Origin: Actinomycetes bacterium
GTDB lineage: Bacteria; Actinomycetota; Actinomycetes; Actinomycetales; Microbacteriaceae
DNA length: 15,004 nt
Assembly (NCBI GenBank): GCA_023432005.1
Contig: JAEYVF010000132.1
Location: forward strand, 1 to 15,004
Reading direction: 5' to 3'
A program made the translations under genes and the position numbers. The number at the start of each line of letters is the position of its first letter. Within the stretch, counting starts at the first letter, position 1. A model generated the notes under the pieces. The model saw only the letters and a program-made list of their open reading frames with translations. It did not search any database and was not told the DNA's origin. Positions 1-5,398 of the stretch are shown piece after piece.

Positions 1-1678
1 CGAGCTCGACGCCGCGCCGGAAGACGGCCTCCGCCTCGGGCAGCCTGCCGAGACCCTGCAGGATCTCGCCCATCGCGATCGACCCGCCGAGCACGTCGCT
101 CACGTGGCCCGCGCGCTCGAGCGCCTCGAGCGAGACCGCCCACGCCGCGCGGGCGGGCTCGAGGTCGCCGCGCGCCCAGAGCGCGAGACCGCGGATGCCG
201 TGCGCCGATCCGCGGTCGAGGTCGCCTCCGCCGGTCGCGAGCTCCGCCGCGATGTCGGCCTGCGCGAGTGCCGTGTCGATGTCGCCGTTCCCGAGCGCCT
301 GCGCCGCGCGGTAGAGCACGAGGCCGCGCCGCAGGGCGGCGACGCCCTCGGACCCGGCGCCCACGGCATCCTCCGCCTGCCCCAGCAGCCGCTCGACGCC
401 ATCCGTGCGACCCGCCGAGAGCAGCACGCCCGCGAAGCCGATGCTGAGCGCGGGGTCTGCGCGCACGAGCTCGCGCGGCAGTTGCTCGTACCAGCCGAGC
501 AGCGTGAGCTCCTGGCGCTGCTGCTGCATGCGCGGCGCGACCTCCCCGATGAGCGACGCCGCCAGCGCGAACGCGCCCGCCGCGAGGGCGTGCTCGATCG
601 CCTCGGCGGCGAGACCCTCGGCCGCGAACCAGTCGCTCGCGCGCAGGTGCACCTCCCCGACCCGGTCCCCGCGCTCGGCGCGCAGCCGGGCCCGCAGCAT
701 CTCGGCGAAGAGGTGGTGGTAGCGATACCACTCGCGATGGTCGTCGAGAGGCACGAGGAACAGGTGCGCGCGTTCGAGCGCCTCGAGAGTCGCGGCACCA
801 TCTGTGCGACCCGTCACCGCGTCGCACAGCGGCCCGCTCAGCCGCCCGAGCACGGCCGTCTCGAGCAGGAAGTCGCGCACCGCATCCGGCTGCCGCTGCA
901 GCACCTCCTCGACGAGGTAGTCGACGACGTGCCGGTCGTCGCCCGCGAACCCAGCGACGAACGCGCGCGCGTCGTCGCGGCCCTGCAGGGAGAGCGCCGC
1001 GAGCTGGAGCGCCGCGATCCAGCCCTCCGTGCGGTCGGCGAGCGCGGCCGCATCCGCCTGCTCGACGACGAGACCCATGGCACCCGTGAGGTAGGCCGCC
1101 GCCTCCTCGCGCGTGAAGCGGAGGTCGGCCGCCCGCAGCTCGACGAGCTCGCCGGCCGCGCGCAGCCTCCCGAGCGGCAGCGGCGGGTCGGCGCGCGTCG
1201 CGATCACGAGCCGCACCGACGCCGGAAGCGCGTCGACGAGGAAGGCGATGCCGTCGTGGATGGCCGGCGCCTCGATCGCGTGCAGGTCGTCGAGCACGAG
1301 GGTGAGAGAGGCGCCGTCGTCGGCGAGCGCGTTCACGAGCGCCGCGAGCGCTGCCTCGACCGACACGGGAGATGCCGCGAGGATCGCTGCGGCATCCGTC
1401 GTCGTGCCGGGCGCCGCCTGCTCGACCCCCGCGAGCACGTAGCGCCAGAAGCGGGCGGGGTCGTCGTCGCGCGCGTCGAGCGACACCCACGCGACCCGCT
1501 CGGCGGGGCGCGCGGCGAGCCACTCGGTGAGCACGCTCGTCTTGCCGAAGCCCGCGGGCGCGGCCACGAGCACGAGGCGGGCGGGGGTGTCGAGACGCGC
1601 CGTGAGGCGGGGTCGCTCGACGACCGCGGCGCGACGCGCGGGCGCGTGCAGCTTCGTCACGAGCAGCGGGTCACCCAC
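1..1678 (-). CDS. MalT-like LuxR-family ATP-dependent transcriptional regulator (N-terminal 559 residues; C-terminus off the left edge)
   Basis: The reading frame is open from a GTG at 1678 to the window edge. Residues 1-30 (GDPLLVTKLHAP) match the usual beginning of MalT/large LuxR-type STAND regulators. A Walker A loop (APAGFGKT) sits near residues 40-47 and a Walker B strand (LVLDDLH) near 127-133. The family hallmark HREWYRYHHLFAEMLR follows around residues 310-325, then helical, Ala/Leu-rich sequence typical of the TPR-like sensor region. The C-terminal LuxR helix-turn-helix expected near residues 800-900 lies outside the window. Proteins of this family are signal-responsive ATPases that activate transcription when inducer and ATP are bound; the inducer here is unknown. 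The start lies 24 bp after the stop of the XRE-cupin gene and has no clear ribosome binding site, which suggests cotranscription. An in-frame stop eight to nine codons upstream limits alternative starts. Confidence 0.88.
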   Translation of the reverse strand, partial: MGDPLLVTKLHAPARRAAVVERPRLTARLDTPARLVLVAAPAGFGKTSVLTEWLAARPAERVAWVSLDARDDDPARFWRYVLAGVEQAAPGTTTDAAAILAASPVSVEAALAALVNALADDGASLTLVLDDLHAIEAPAIHDGIAFLVDALPASVRLVIATRADPPLPLGRLRAAGELVELRAADLRFTREEAAAYLTGAMGLVVEQADAAALADRTEGWIAALQLAALSLQGRDDARAFVAGFAGDDRHVVDYLVEEVLQRQPDAVRDFLLETAVLGRLSGPLCDAVTGRTDGAATLEALERAHLFLVPLDDHREWYRYHHLFAEMLRARLRAERGDRVGEVHLRASDWFAAEGLAAEAIEHALAAGAFALAASLIGEVAPRMQQQRQELTLLGWYEQLPRELVRADPALSIGFAGVLLSAGRTDGVERLLGQAEDAVGAGSEGVAALRRGLVLYRAAQALGNGDIDTALAQADIAAELATGGGDLDRGSAHGIRGLALWARGDLEPARAAWAVSLEALERAGHVSDVLGGSIAMGEILQGLGRLPEAEAVFRRGVEL

Positions 1679-1702
1679 ACGCGCACGATACCGAGTCGCC
1701 CG

Positions 1703-2278
1703 TCAGTGCGGGGAGTGCACGTGCACGCGCTCGCCCTGGCGACTGAGGAGGTTGATGACCTCGGCGGGCTCCGTCGAGGCGCTCGCGAAGCCGTGCGGCC
1801 TGCGCGTGTCGAACTCCGCCGCCTCCCCCGCGCCGAGCACCATCTCGTCGTCGCCGATGACGAGCCGGACGCGGCCGCTCAGCACATAGACCCAGTCATA
1901 GCCCTCGTGCACCTTCGTGGGCACGGGATCGCCCGGCGGATGCCCGGGCAGCAGCATCTTGAAGGCGATGAGGTCGGGGTTGTGCTTCGTGAGCGGGATG
2001 ATCGCCCGCCCATCGCGCGAGAAGGTCTTGGGGTGGACGCGCGGGTCGGCGAGCTGCGGCGCGCCCACCAGGTCGTCGAGGCTCGCGCCGTAGACGGCCG
2101 CGAGGCGGAGGAGCAGGTCGAGCGTCGGCCGCCGGAGCCCCGACTCGAGGCGCGACAGGGTGCTCACCGACACTCCGGTGCGCTCGGCCAGCTCGGCGAG
2201 CGTCCGCCCGGATGTCGCGCGCACGCGACGCAGCCGCTCCGGCACCCCGTCGAGCACCGCCTCGATGTCGGCATCCAT
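1703..2278 (-). CDS. XRE-family transcriptional regulator with C-terminal cupin domain
   Basis: This 191-residue protein has a helix-turn-helix of the Cro/C1 type at residues 13-70 (LAERTGVSVSTLSRLESG is the recognition region) and a cupin_2 beta-barrel at about 115-185 (HEGYDWVYVLSGRVRLVIGD). Family members bind DNA as dimers and use the cupin to sense a small ligand or metal. The usual acidic cupin ligand position is Asp128 here, with His124 and His162 as other possible ligands. I chose the ATG at 2278 because AAAGGGGGG lies four bases upstream and the domain starts soon after. The longer frame back to 2485 would overlap the divergent flavoprotein gene and reads as low-quality sequence. The gene is divergent from the flavoprotein and followed by the MalT-like gene. 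Autoregulation through the inverted repeat at 2298-2315 is an inference. Confidence 0.92.
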   Translation of the reverse strand: MDADIEAVLDGVPERLRRVRATSGRTLAELAERTGVSVSTLSRLESGLRRPTLDLLLRLAAVYGASLDDLVGAPQLADPRVHPKTFSRDGRAIIPLTKHNPDLIAFKMLLPGHPPGDPVPTKVHEGYDWVYVLSGRVRLVIGDDEMVLGAGEAAEFDTRRPHGFASASTEPAEVINLLSRQGERVHVHSPH

Positions 2279-2281
2279 GCG

Positions 2282-2290
2282 CCCCCCTTT
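2282..2290 (-). promoter_or_regulatory. Ribosome binding site of the XRE-cupin gene
   Basis: The minus strand reads AAAGGGGGG here, three bases before the ATG at 2278. It decides the start of the regulator against the longer open frame that begins at 2485. Confidence 0.65.
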
Positions 2291-2297
2291 GCAGGAT

Positions 2298-2315
2298 CGG
2301 CAACACGCGTTGCCG
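2298..2315. promoter_or_regulatory. Perfect inverted repeat in the divergent promoter region (candidate operator)
   Basis: CGGCAAC and GTTGCCG form perfect 7-bp arms around ACGC. The site lies in the 67-bp gap between the XRE-cupin start (2278) and the flavoprotein start (2346). On the minus strand a possible -10 (TACCCT, 2329-2324) would place transcription start near 2317, so the repeat would sit just downstream of the start point of the regulator gene. On the plus strand it covers about -48 to -31 relative to the flavoprotein ATG. That is what an operator serving both genes would look like. The repeat is seen directly; its binding by the XRE protein is inferred. Confidence 0.55.
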
Positions 2316-2345
2316 CGTGCCGCAGGGTACGCGCATCCTGACCGC

Positions 2346-3302
2346 ATGACCACACCCGAAGCAGACGTCCTCATCGTCGGAGCGGGCAGCGCGGGGCTGA
2401 GCGCCGCGCTCATGCTCGCGCGCTCGCGCCGCAGCGTCACGGTGCTCGACGGCGGAGCGCCCCGCAACGCGGTCGCCGCGCACATGCACGGCGTGCTCGG
2501 CCGCGACGGCTGGTCGCCGCTCGCGCTCGTCGCGACGGGCCGCGAGGAGGTGGAGCGCTACGGCGCCACGATCCTCGAGGCGCGGGCCGTGTCGATCGCG
2601 CGCGAGGGTGTGCACCTCGTCGTGACCACCTCGGATGGCGTGCGCCGCCCGGCGCGCCGCGTGCTGTTCGCGGGAGGCCTGCGCGACGAGCTGCCGGAGA
2701 TCCCGGGGCTGGCCGAGCACTGGGGCTCGGGCGTCGCGCACTGCCCCTACTGCGACGGATGGGAAGTGCGCGACGCCCGCATCGGCGTGCTCGCGAGCGG
2801 CGAGGCGAGCCTGCACCAGGTGCAGCTCGTGCGGCAGCTCTCGGACTCCGTCACCTACTTCGTCGAGGGCACCGAGCCCACCGAGCGCGAGCTCGCCGAG
2901 CTCGCCGCGCGCGGCATCCGCGTCGAGAGGCGACGCGTGGCATCCGTCGCGTCGACCGACGGCCGGCTGAGCGGTCTCGTGCTCGACGACGGATCGGTGG
3001 CCGCGGTCGACGCGGTCTTCGTGCGGCCGCGCGCGATCCCCGCCGACGAGCTGCTGCACGAGCTCGGCGCCGAGAGCACTGCCGGCCCCGACGGCCACGC
3101 CTGGGTCACCGTCGATGCGACGGGGCGCACGAGCGTGCCGGGCGTCTGGGCGGCGGGCAACGTCATCGACCCGGCCGCCACGGTCTCCGTCTCCGCCGGC
3201 GCCGGCTCGAGAGCCGGCGCGGCGATCAACGCGGATCTCGTCGCCGACGAGGTCCGAGGCGCACTCCGCGCCGCCACCCGAGAGGAAGCGAATCCCGCAT
3301 GA
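2346..3302 (+). CDS. Thioredoxin-reductase-like NAD(P)/FAD-dependent oxidoreductase
   Basis: This 318-residue protein is the usual length of a TrxB-fold disulfide reductase. It has an N-terminal FAD dinucleotide motif (VGAGSAG, residues 11-17), an active-site pair CPYC at 133-136 in the context HCPYCDGWEVRD, a degenerate NADPH-binding loop (GVLASGEAS near 147-155) and a C-terminal FAD contact (WAAGNVIDP). It belongs to the CPYC subgroup common in Actinobacteria and annotated as NAD(P)/FAD-dependent oxidoreductase. It is probably not the housekeeping thioredoxin reductase, since no thioredoxin gene is adjacent. The likely activity is NAD(P)H-dependent reduction of a disulfide or other small electron acceptor in the cytoplasm; the physiological partner is unknown. 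No Shine-Dalgarno sequence is visible before the ATG, so the mRNA may be leaderless. The stop overlaps the next start as ATGA. Confidence 0.9.
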   Translation: MTTPEADVLIVGAGSAGLSAALMLARSRRSVTVLDGGAPRNAVAAHMHGVLGRDGWSPLALVATGREEVERYGATILEARAVSIAREGVHLVVTTSDGVRRPARRVLFAGGLRDELPEIPGLAEHWGSGVAHCPYCDGWEVRDARIGVLASGEASLHQVQLVRQLSDSVTYFVEGTEPTERELAELAARGIRVERRRVASVASTDGRLSGLVLDDGSVAAVDAVFVRPRAIPADELLHELGAESTAGPDGHAWVTVDATGRTSVPGVWAAGNVIDPAATVSVSAGAGSRAGAAINADLVADEVRGALRAATREEANPA

Positions 3303-3541
3303 AGCCCCCGTCCACCCACGTCCGCGCCGTCATCACGTGGCTCGCGATCTTCCCGCTCGTCGCGATCGGCATGACGGCGATCGCGCCCGTCTCGGGCGAC
3401 TGGCACCCCGTGCTGCGCGCGCTCGTGCTGACCCTCGTCGTCGTGCCCGTCGCCGTCTACCTCGTGGTGCCGCAGCTGTTCCGCGGCTACGCCGCGCTCG
3501 CCGAGCGCCGGCGCGAGGGGGACGACGTCACGCGGCGATGA
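3299..3541 (+). CDS. Small two-helix membrane protein, function unknown
   Basis: This 80-residue protein starts at an ATG overlapping the flavoprotein stop by four bases, so translation is probably coupled. Two hydrophobic segments lie at about residues 10-30 (ITWLAIFPLVAIGMTAIAP) and 40-60 (RALVLTLVVVPVAVYLVVP), joined by a short loop with Gly-Asp-Trp-His. The tail after residue 62 is charged (ALAERRREGDDVTRR). This is a helical hairpin with both ends probably in the cytoplasm. I do not recognise a family. The tight coupling suggests that it works with the flavoprotein, for example as a membrane anchor or electron-transfer partner, but nothing in the sequence proves that. Confidence 0.8.
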   Translation: MKPPSTHVRAVITWLAIFPLVAIGMTAIAPVSGDWHPVLRALVLTLVVVPVAVYLVVPQLFRGYAALAERRREGDDVTRR

Positions 3542-3579
3542 GCAGCGAAGGCGCGCACGCTCACCCGTGAACGCGAAGA

Positions 3580-3610
3580 AGGCCCGATCAGAACGCGTCT
3601 GATCGGGCCT
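3580..3610 (-). terminator. Intrinsic terminator of tRNA-Arg
   Basis: AGGCCCGATCAGA and TCTGATCGGGCCT form a perfect 13-bp stem around a 5-base loop. On the minus strand the stem is followed by TTCTTCG, a short T-rich tail, and it begins only five bases after the end of the tRNA. The plus strand lacks a T-run after the stem, so its main role is termination of the tRNA, although it could also block transcripts leaving the 80-residue membrane protein gene. Confidence 0.85.
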
Positions 3611-3615
3611 CGCTG

Positions 3616-3688
3616 TGCGCCCGGAGGGACTCGAACCCCCAACCTTCTGATCCGTAGTCAGATGCTCTATCCATTGAGCTACGGGCGC
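3616..3688 (-). tRNA. tRNA-Arg (anticodon ACG)
   Basis: The minus strand folds into a complete 73-base cloverleaf: acceptor stem GCGCCCG/CGGGCGC, D-arm GCTC..GAGC, anticodon stem TCTGA/TCAGA with loop CTACGGA, T-arm GGGGG-TTCGAGT-CCCTC with one G-U pair, and discriminator A. The anticodon ACG (A34, probably edited to inosine by TadA) reads CGU, CGC and CGA arginine codons. The 3' CCA is not encoded, because the bases after the discriminator are CAG, so it must be added by the CCA-adding enzyme. Confidence 0.96.
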
Positions 3689-3713
3689 GTGCCGACGCGA
3701 AGTCAACCTGACG

Positions 3714-3719
3714 ACTATA
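3714..3719 (-). promoter_or_regulatory. Probable -10 element of the tRNA-Arg gene
   Basis: The minus strand carries TATAGT here, a near-perfect -10 hexamer in very GC-rich surroundings. Transcription would start near 3707, giving a leader of about 19 bases before the tRNA. No good -35 hexamer is seen at the expected distance. Confidence 0.5.
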
Positions 3720-3775
3720 TCAGGGCGACGGAGGTGGTCGCGCACGCGCCCGAGGTCACAGCGGGCGCCCGTACG

Positions 3776-3904
3776 TCATCCGTCGCCGTCGATCGCGGCG
3801 GCCGGGTCGAACGGCACCTCGTACTCGTCCCACTGCATCCCGAACTGGTGGAACAGCTCGGAGTTCGATCGCAGCACGGTCGTCGCCAGCTCGTCGTCTC
3901 CCAT
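3776..3904 (-). CDS. Small acidic protein of 42 residues, function unknown
   Basis: The frame starts at ATG 3904, preceded at nine bases by AAGGGGG, and ends at TGA 3776. Nearly every third codon position is G or C, as in the confident genes here, and the residues look protein-like: a short amphipathic helix (LATTVLRSNSELFHQF) followed by an acidic, aromatic stretch (GMQWDEYEVPFDP). The product is strongly acidic and has no signal peptide or membrane segment. It lies between the tRNA-Arg promoter and the divergent membrane protein gene. Two longer frames on the same strand overlap it, but they are Arg-rich and look like compositional shadows. I know no family for it. The evidence for coding is the ribosome binding site and codon bias only. 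Confidence 0.55.
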   Translation of the reverse strand: MGDDELATTVLRSNSELFHQFGMQWDEYEVPFDPAAAIDGDG

Positions 3905-4014
3905 CGTCCATCACCCCCTTCGTCAGCATCGTGCGATGCGCCCGGGCGACGCGGCAGGGGATTGACAGGCGACGACGCGCGTGCATCGGCCGCGCGCGGC
4001 GCTCGGCACGCGCC

Positions 4015-4020
4015 TAGACT
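4015..4020 (+). promoter_or_regulatory. -10 element of a leaderless promoter
   Basis: TAGACT fits the actinobacterial TANNNT -10 consensus and ends six bases before the GTG at 4027, so transcription would start at or next to the start codon. There is no Shine-Dalgarno sequence between the hexamer and the GTG. No -35 match is visible at 16-18 bp spacing. Confidence 0.55.
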
Positions 4021-4026
4021 CCCAGC

Positions 4027-4566
4027 GTGTCCGAGAGCGCGGACGAGCATCCCACGAGCGACGAACACCCCGACGGCGAGCTCGCCGAGCGGCGGGAGCG
4101 TGCCGCCCACCTCAAGGAGCGCATCTACGTCGCGTTCGTCGCCCTCGCGGTCGTGCTCGGACTGCAGCGGCACCATGCCGAGGCCCTCGAGTCGATCGCG
4201 ACCCTCGGCGTGACGCTCCTCGGACTGCTGCTCGCGGTGCTGACGGCCGACCTCGTGGCGCACATCGTGGTGCACGAGGGCCTCATGTCGCGTCGGGAGC
4301 TCCGCGTCGCCGTGCGCACGAGCTTCGGTGCGGTCGGCAGCCTCATCGCGCCGGGCATCTTCCTCGTCGTGGCGCTCCTCGGCGTCTGGTCGACGGATGC
4401 CGCCCTTCTGGCGTCGACCGTCGCGCTCGTCATCTCGCTCGTCGTGATCGGCTGGGCCGCGATCCGTCGCCTCGAGCTCACGTGGTGGCAGCGCCTCCTC
4501 GCGCTCGGCGCGGAGGCGCTGCTGGGCTCCGTGATCGTCGGCCTGCAGGGGCTCGCCCACGGCTGA
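4027..4566 (+). CDS. Integral membrane protein, function unknown
   Basis: This 179-residue protein has a hydrophilic, acidic N-terminus (about residues 1-30, rich in Glu, Asp and His) and then four to five hydrophobic segments: about 33-48, 57-80, 102-122, 128-148 and 157-175. Between the second and third is a basic loop (MSRRELRVAVRTSF), which would favour the cytoplasm. The start is the GTG at 4027, immediately after a TAGACT -10 element, so it is probably a leaderless gene. I do not recognise a conserved motif or assign a family. The composition and topology resemble small hypothetical membrane proteins of Microbacteriaceae. It is followed by a 148-bp gap holding a repeat array, and it is not clearly in an operon with either neighbour. 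Confidence 0.8.
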   Translation: MSESADEHPTSDEHPDGELAERRERAAHLKERIYVAFVALAVVLGLQRHHAEALESIATLGVTLLGLLLAVLTADLVAHIVVHEGLMSRRELRVAVRTSFGAVGSLIAPGIFLVVALLGVWSTDAALLASTVALVISLVVIGWAAIRRLELTWWQRLLALGAEALLGSVIVGLQGLAHG

Positions 4567-4586
4567 CGCCACCGCGCGACTGCCGA

Positions 4587-4621
4587 CGACACCCCGCGTC
4601 ACGCGGCGTCGCAGGGTGTCG
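4587..4621. repeat. Inverted repeat with 8-bp arms, overlapping the phased direct repeats
   Basis: CGACACCC (4587-4594) and GGGTGTCG (4614-4621) are exact reverse complements separated by 19 bp. The left arm is followed at once by a small palindrome CGCGT-C-ACGCG (4595-4605). It could form a hairpin ending the membrane protein transcript, but no T-run follows, so a terminator role is not supported. Confidence 0.4.
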
Positions 4622-4644
4622 CACACCGTCGCAGAACGTCACCT
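4595..4644 (+). promoter_or_regulatory. Five direct repeats phased at 10 bp (candidate operator of an OmpR/PhoB-type regulator)
   Basis: The core GTC(A/G)C begins at 4598, 4608, 4618, 4628 and 4638, exactly 10 bp apart. The three central copies share GTCGCA. Head-to-tail sites spaced by about one helical turn are how OmpR/PhoB winged-helix domains bind DNA. The array ends about 70 bp before the start of such a protein. A possible -10 (CAGACT, 4671-4676) lacks a -35, as expected for a promoter that depends on an activator bound just upstream. The periodicity is directly visible; the protein that binds it is inferred. Confidence 0.55.
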
Positions 4645-4700
4645 CGATGGCCCCGCGCACCCGGTGCGGTCAGACTCGACACCTCACCCGAACGCGCAGC

Positions 4701-4708
4701 GAGGAGGT
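4701..4708 (+). promoter_or_regulatory. Ribosome binding site setting the start of the winged-helix gene
   Basis: GAGGAGGT lies six bases before the GTG at 4715. It favours that start over the ATG at 4616, which would lie inside the direct-repeat array. Confidence 0.7.
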
Positions 4709-4714
4709 CGGCCG

Positions 4715-5362
4715 GTGTCCGCGGAGTACGTCGCGATCCCCTGGACGGCCACGCCAGGTGCCCAGCCCCCGGTGACGGCGCCGCGCGGGCTCGGCCTGCG
4801 CGGATTCGGCATCTACGTCGGGCTCGACGAGGATGCCGCGCTCGCCGCCGGAGTCGACATCGGCGCACTCGTGGGAGACGTGCAGCGCGCCCTCACGGGG
4901 ATCCCCGGTGCGGCGACGTTCGCATCCGTCGTGCTCGCTCCCGAGGGCGACCCGGAGGCCCCGCTCGACGCGGTGCGGACGGCGCTCGGTGAGCCGTCGC
5001 TGCGGCGGCCGCCCGCTCGCACCGTCGCGCGTGATCGCGGCGTCGTCGTCGACCTCGCCCGCCACCGGGTGAGCGTCGACGGGCGTGCGGTGTCGCTGAG
5101 CTTCCGCGAGCACGCATTGCTGACCTTCCTCGTGCAGCACCAGGGCGAGGTGCACGACCGGCAGCGCCTGCTCTCGGCGCTCGTCGGCGAGACCGACGGC
5201 GACCCCATCAGCGAGCGCACGATCGACGTGTACCTGCAGCGGCTGCGTCGACGGCTGCACCCCTATGGCGATGTCGTGCGCACGGTGCGGGGACGCGGAT
5301 ACCGGCTCGACCCGCATCCGGATGTCACGGTCGTGCGGCCGCTCGTCGGGGCGAGGGGCTGA
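4715..5362 (+). CDS. Orphan winged-helix (OmpR/PhoB-type) DNA-binding regulator
   Basis: This is a 215-residue protein starting at GTG 4715. The C-terminal half (about residues 108-205) is a textbook Trans_reg_C winged helix: VVVDLARHRVSVDGRAVSLS, then FREHALLTFLVQHQGEVHDRQRLL, then the recognition region RTIDVYLQRLRRRL and the wing VRTVRGRGYRLD. The first 100 residues are not a recognisable receiver domain: I see no acidic pocket, phospho-accepting Asp or conserved Lys pattern, and no sensor kinase lies nearby. Control is therefore probably not by classical phosphorelay. The N-terminal region (IYVGLDEDAALAAGVDIGALVGDVQRAL) may be a small oligomerisation or ligand domain. The phased repeats just upstream suggest autoregulation. 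It is a transcription factor with good confidence; its target genes are unknown. Confidence 0.88.
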   Translation: MSAEYVAIPWTATPGAQPPVTAPRGLGLRGFGIYVGLDEDAALAAGVDIGALVGDVQRALTGIPGAATFASVVLAPEGDPEAPLDAVRTALGEPSLRRPPARTVARDRGVVVDLARHRVSVDGRAVSLSFREHALLTFLVQHQGEVHDRQRLLSALVGETDGDPISERTIDVYLQRLRRRLHPYGDVVRTVRGRGYRLDPHPDVTVVRPLVGARG

Positions 5363-5398
5363 GGGGGCTGGCGCCGCGGCCTCGGTTGCTCCTCCCCG

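Noticed and set aside
104..2341. 745-codon plus-strand open frame opposite the MalT-like and XRE-cupin genes
   Set aside because: Arg/Glu/Ala-rich sequence without domains; it is the antisense shadow of well-supported minus-strand genes in GC-rich DNA.
1703..2485. Longer N-terminus of the XRE-cupin protein starting at 2485
   Set aside because: It would overlap the flavoprotein gene by 140 bp. The ATG at 2278 has a strong ribosome binding site and begins the helix-turn-helix domain properly.
3926..3939. Small palindrome GCATCG-TG-CGATGC upstream of the 42-codon ORF
   Set aside because: Only six-base arms, and it is made of the GCATC-type word that is frequent everywhere in this window.
3962..3967. 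TTGACA resembling a -35 element
   Set aside because: No -10 element lies 16-18 bp downstream on that strand; the TAGACT at 4015 is 47 bp away.
3756..3986. 76-codon minus-strand frame overlapping the 42-codon small ORF
   Set aside because: Arg-rich with poor third-position bias; the 42-codon frame has the ribosome binding site and normal codon use.
4616..5362. Longer winged-helix protein starting at ATG 4616
   Set aside because: The extra 33 residues lie over the phased repeat array and lack coding character; GTG 4715 has GAGGAGG at ideal spacing.
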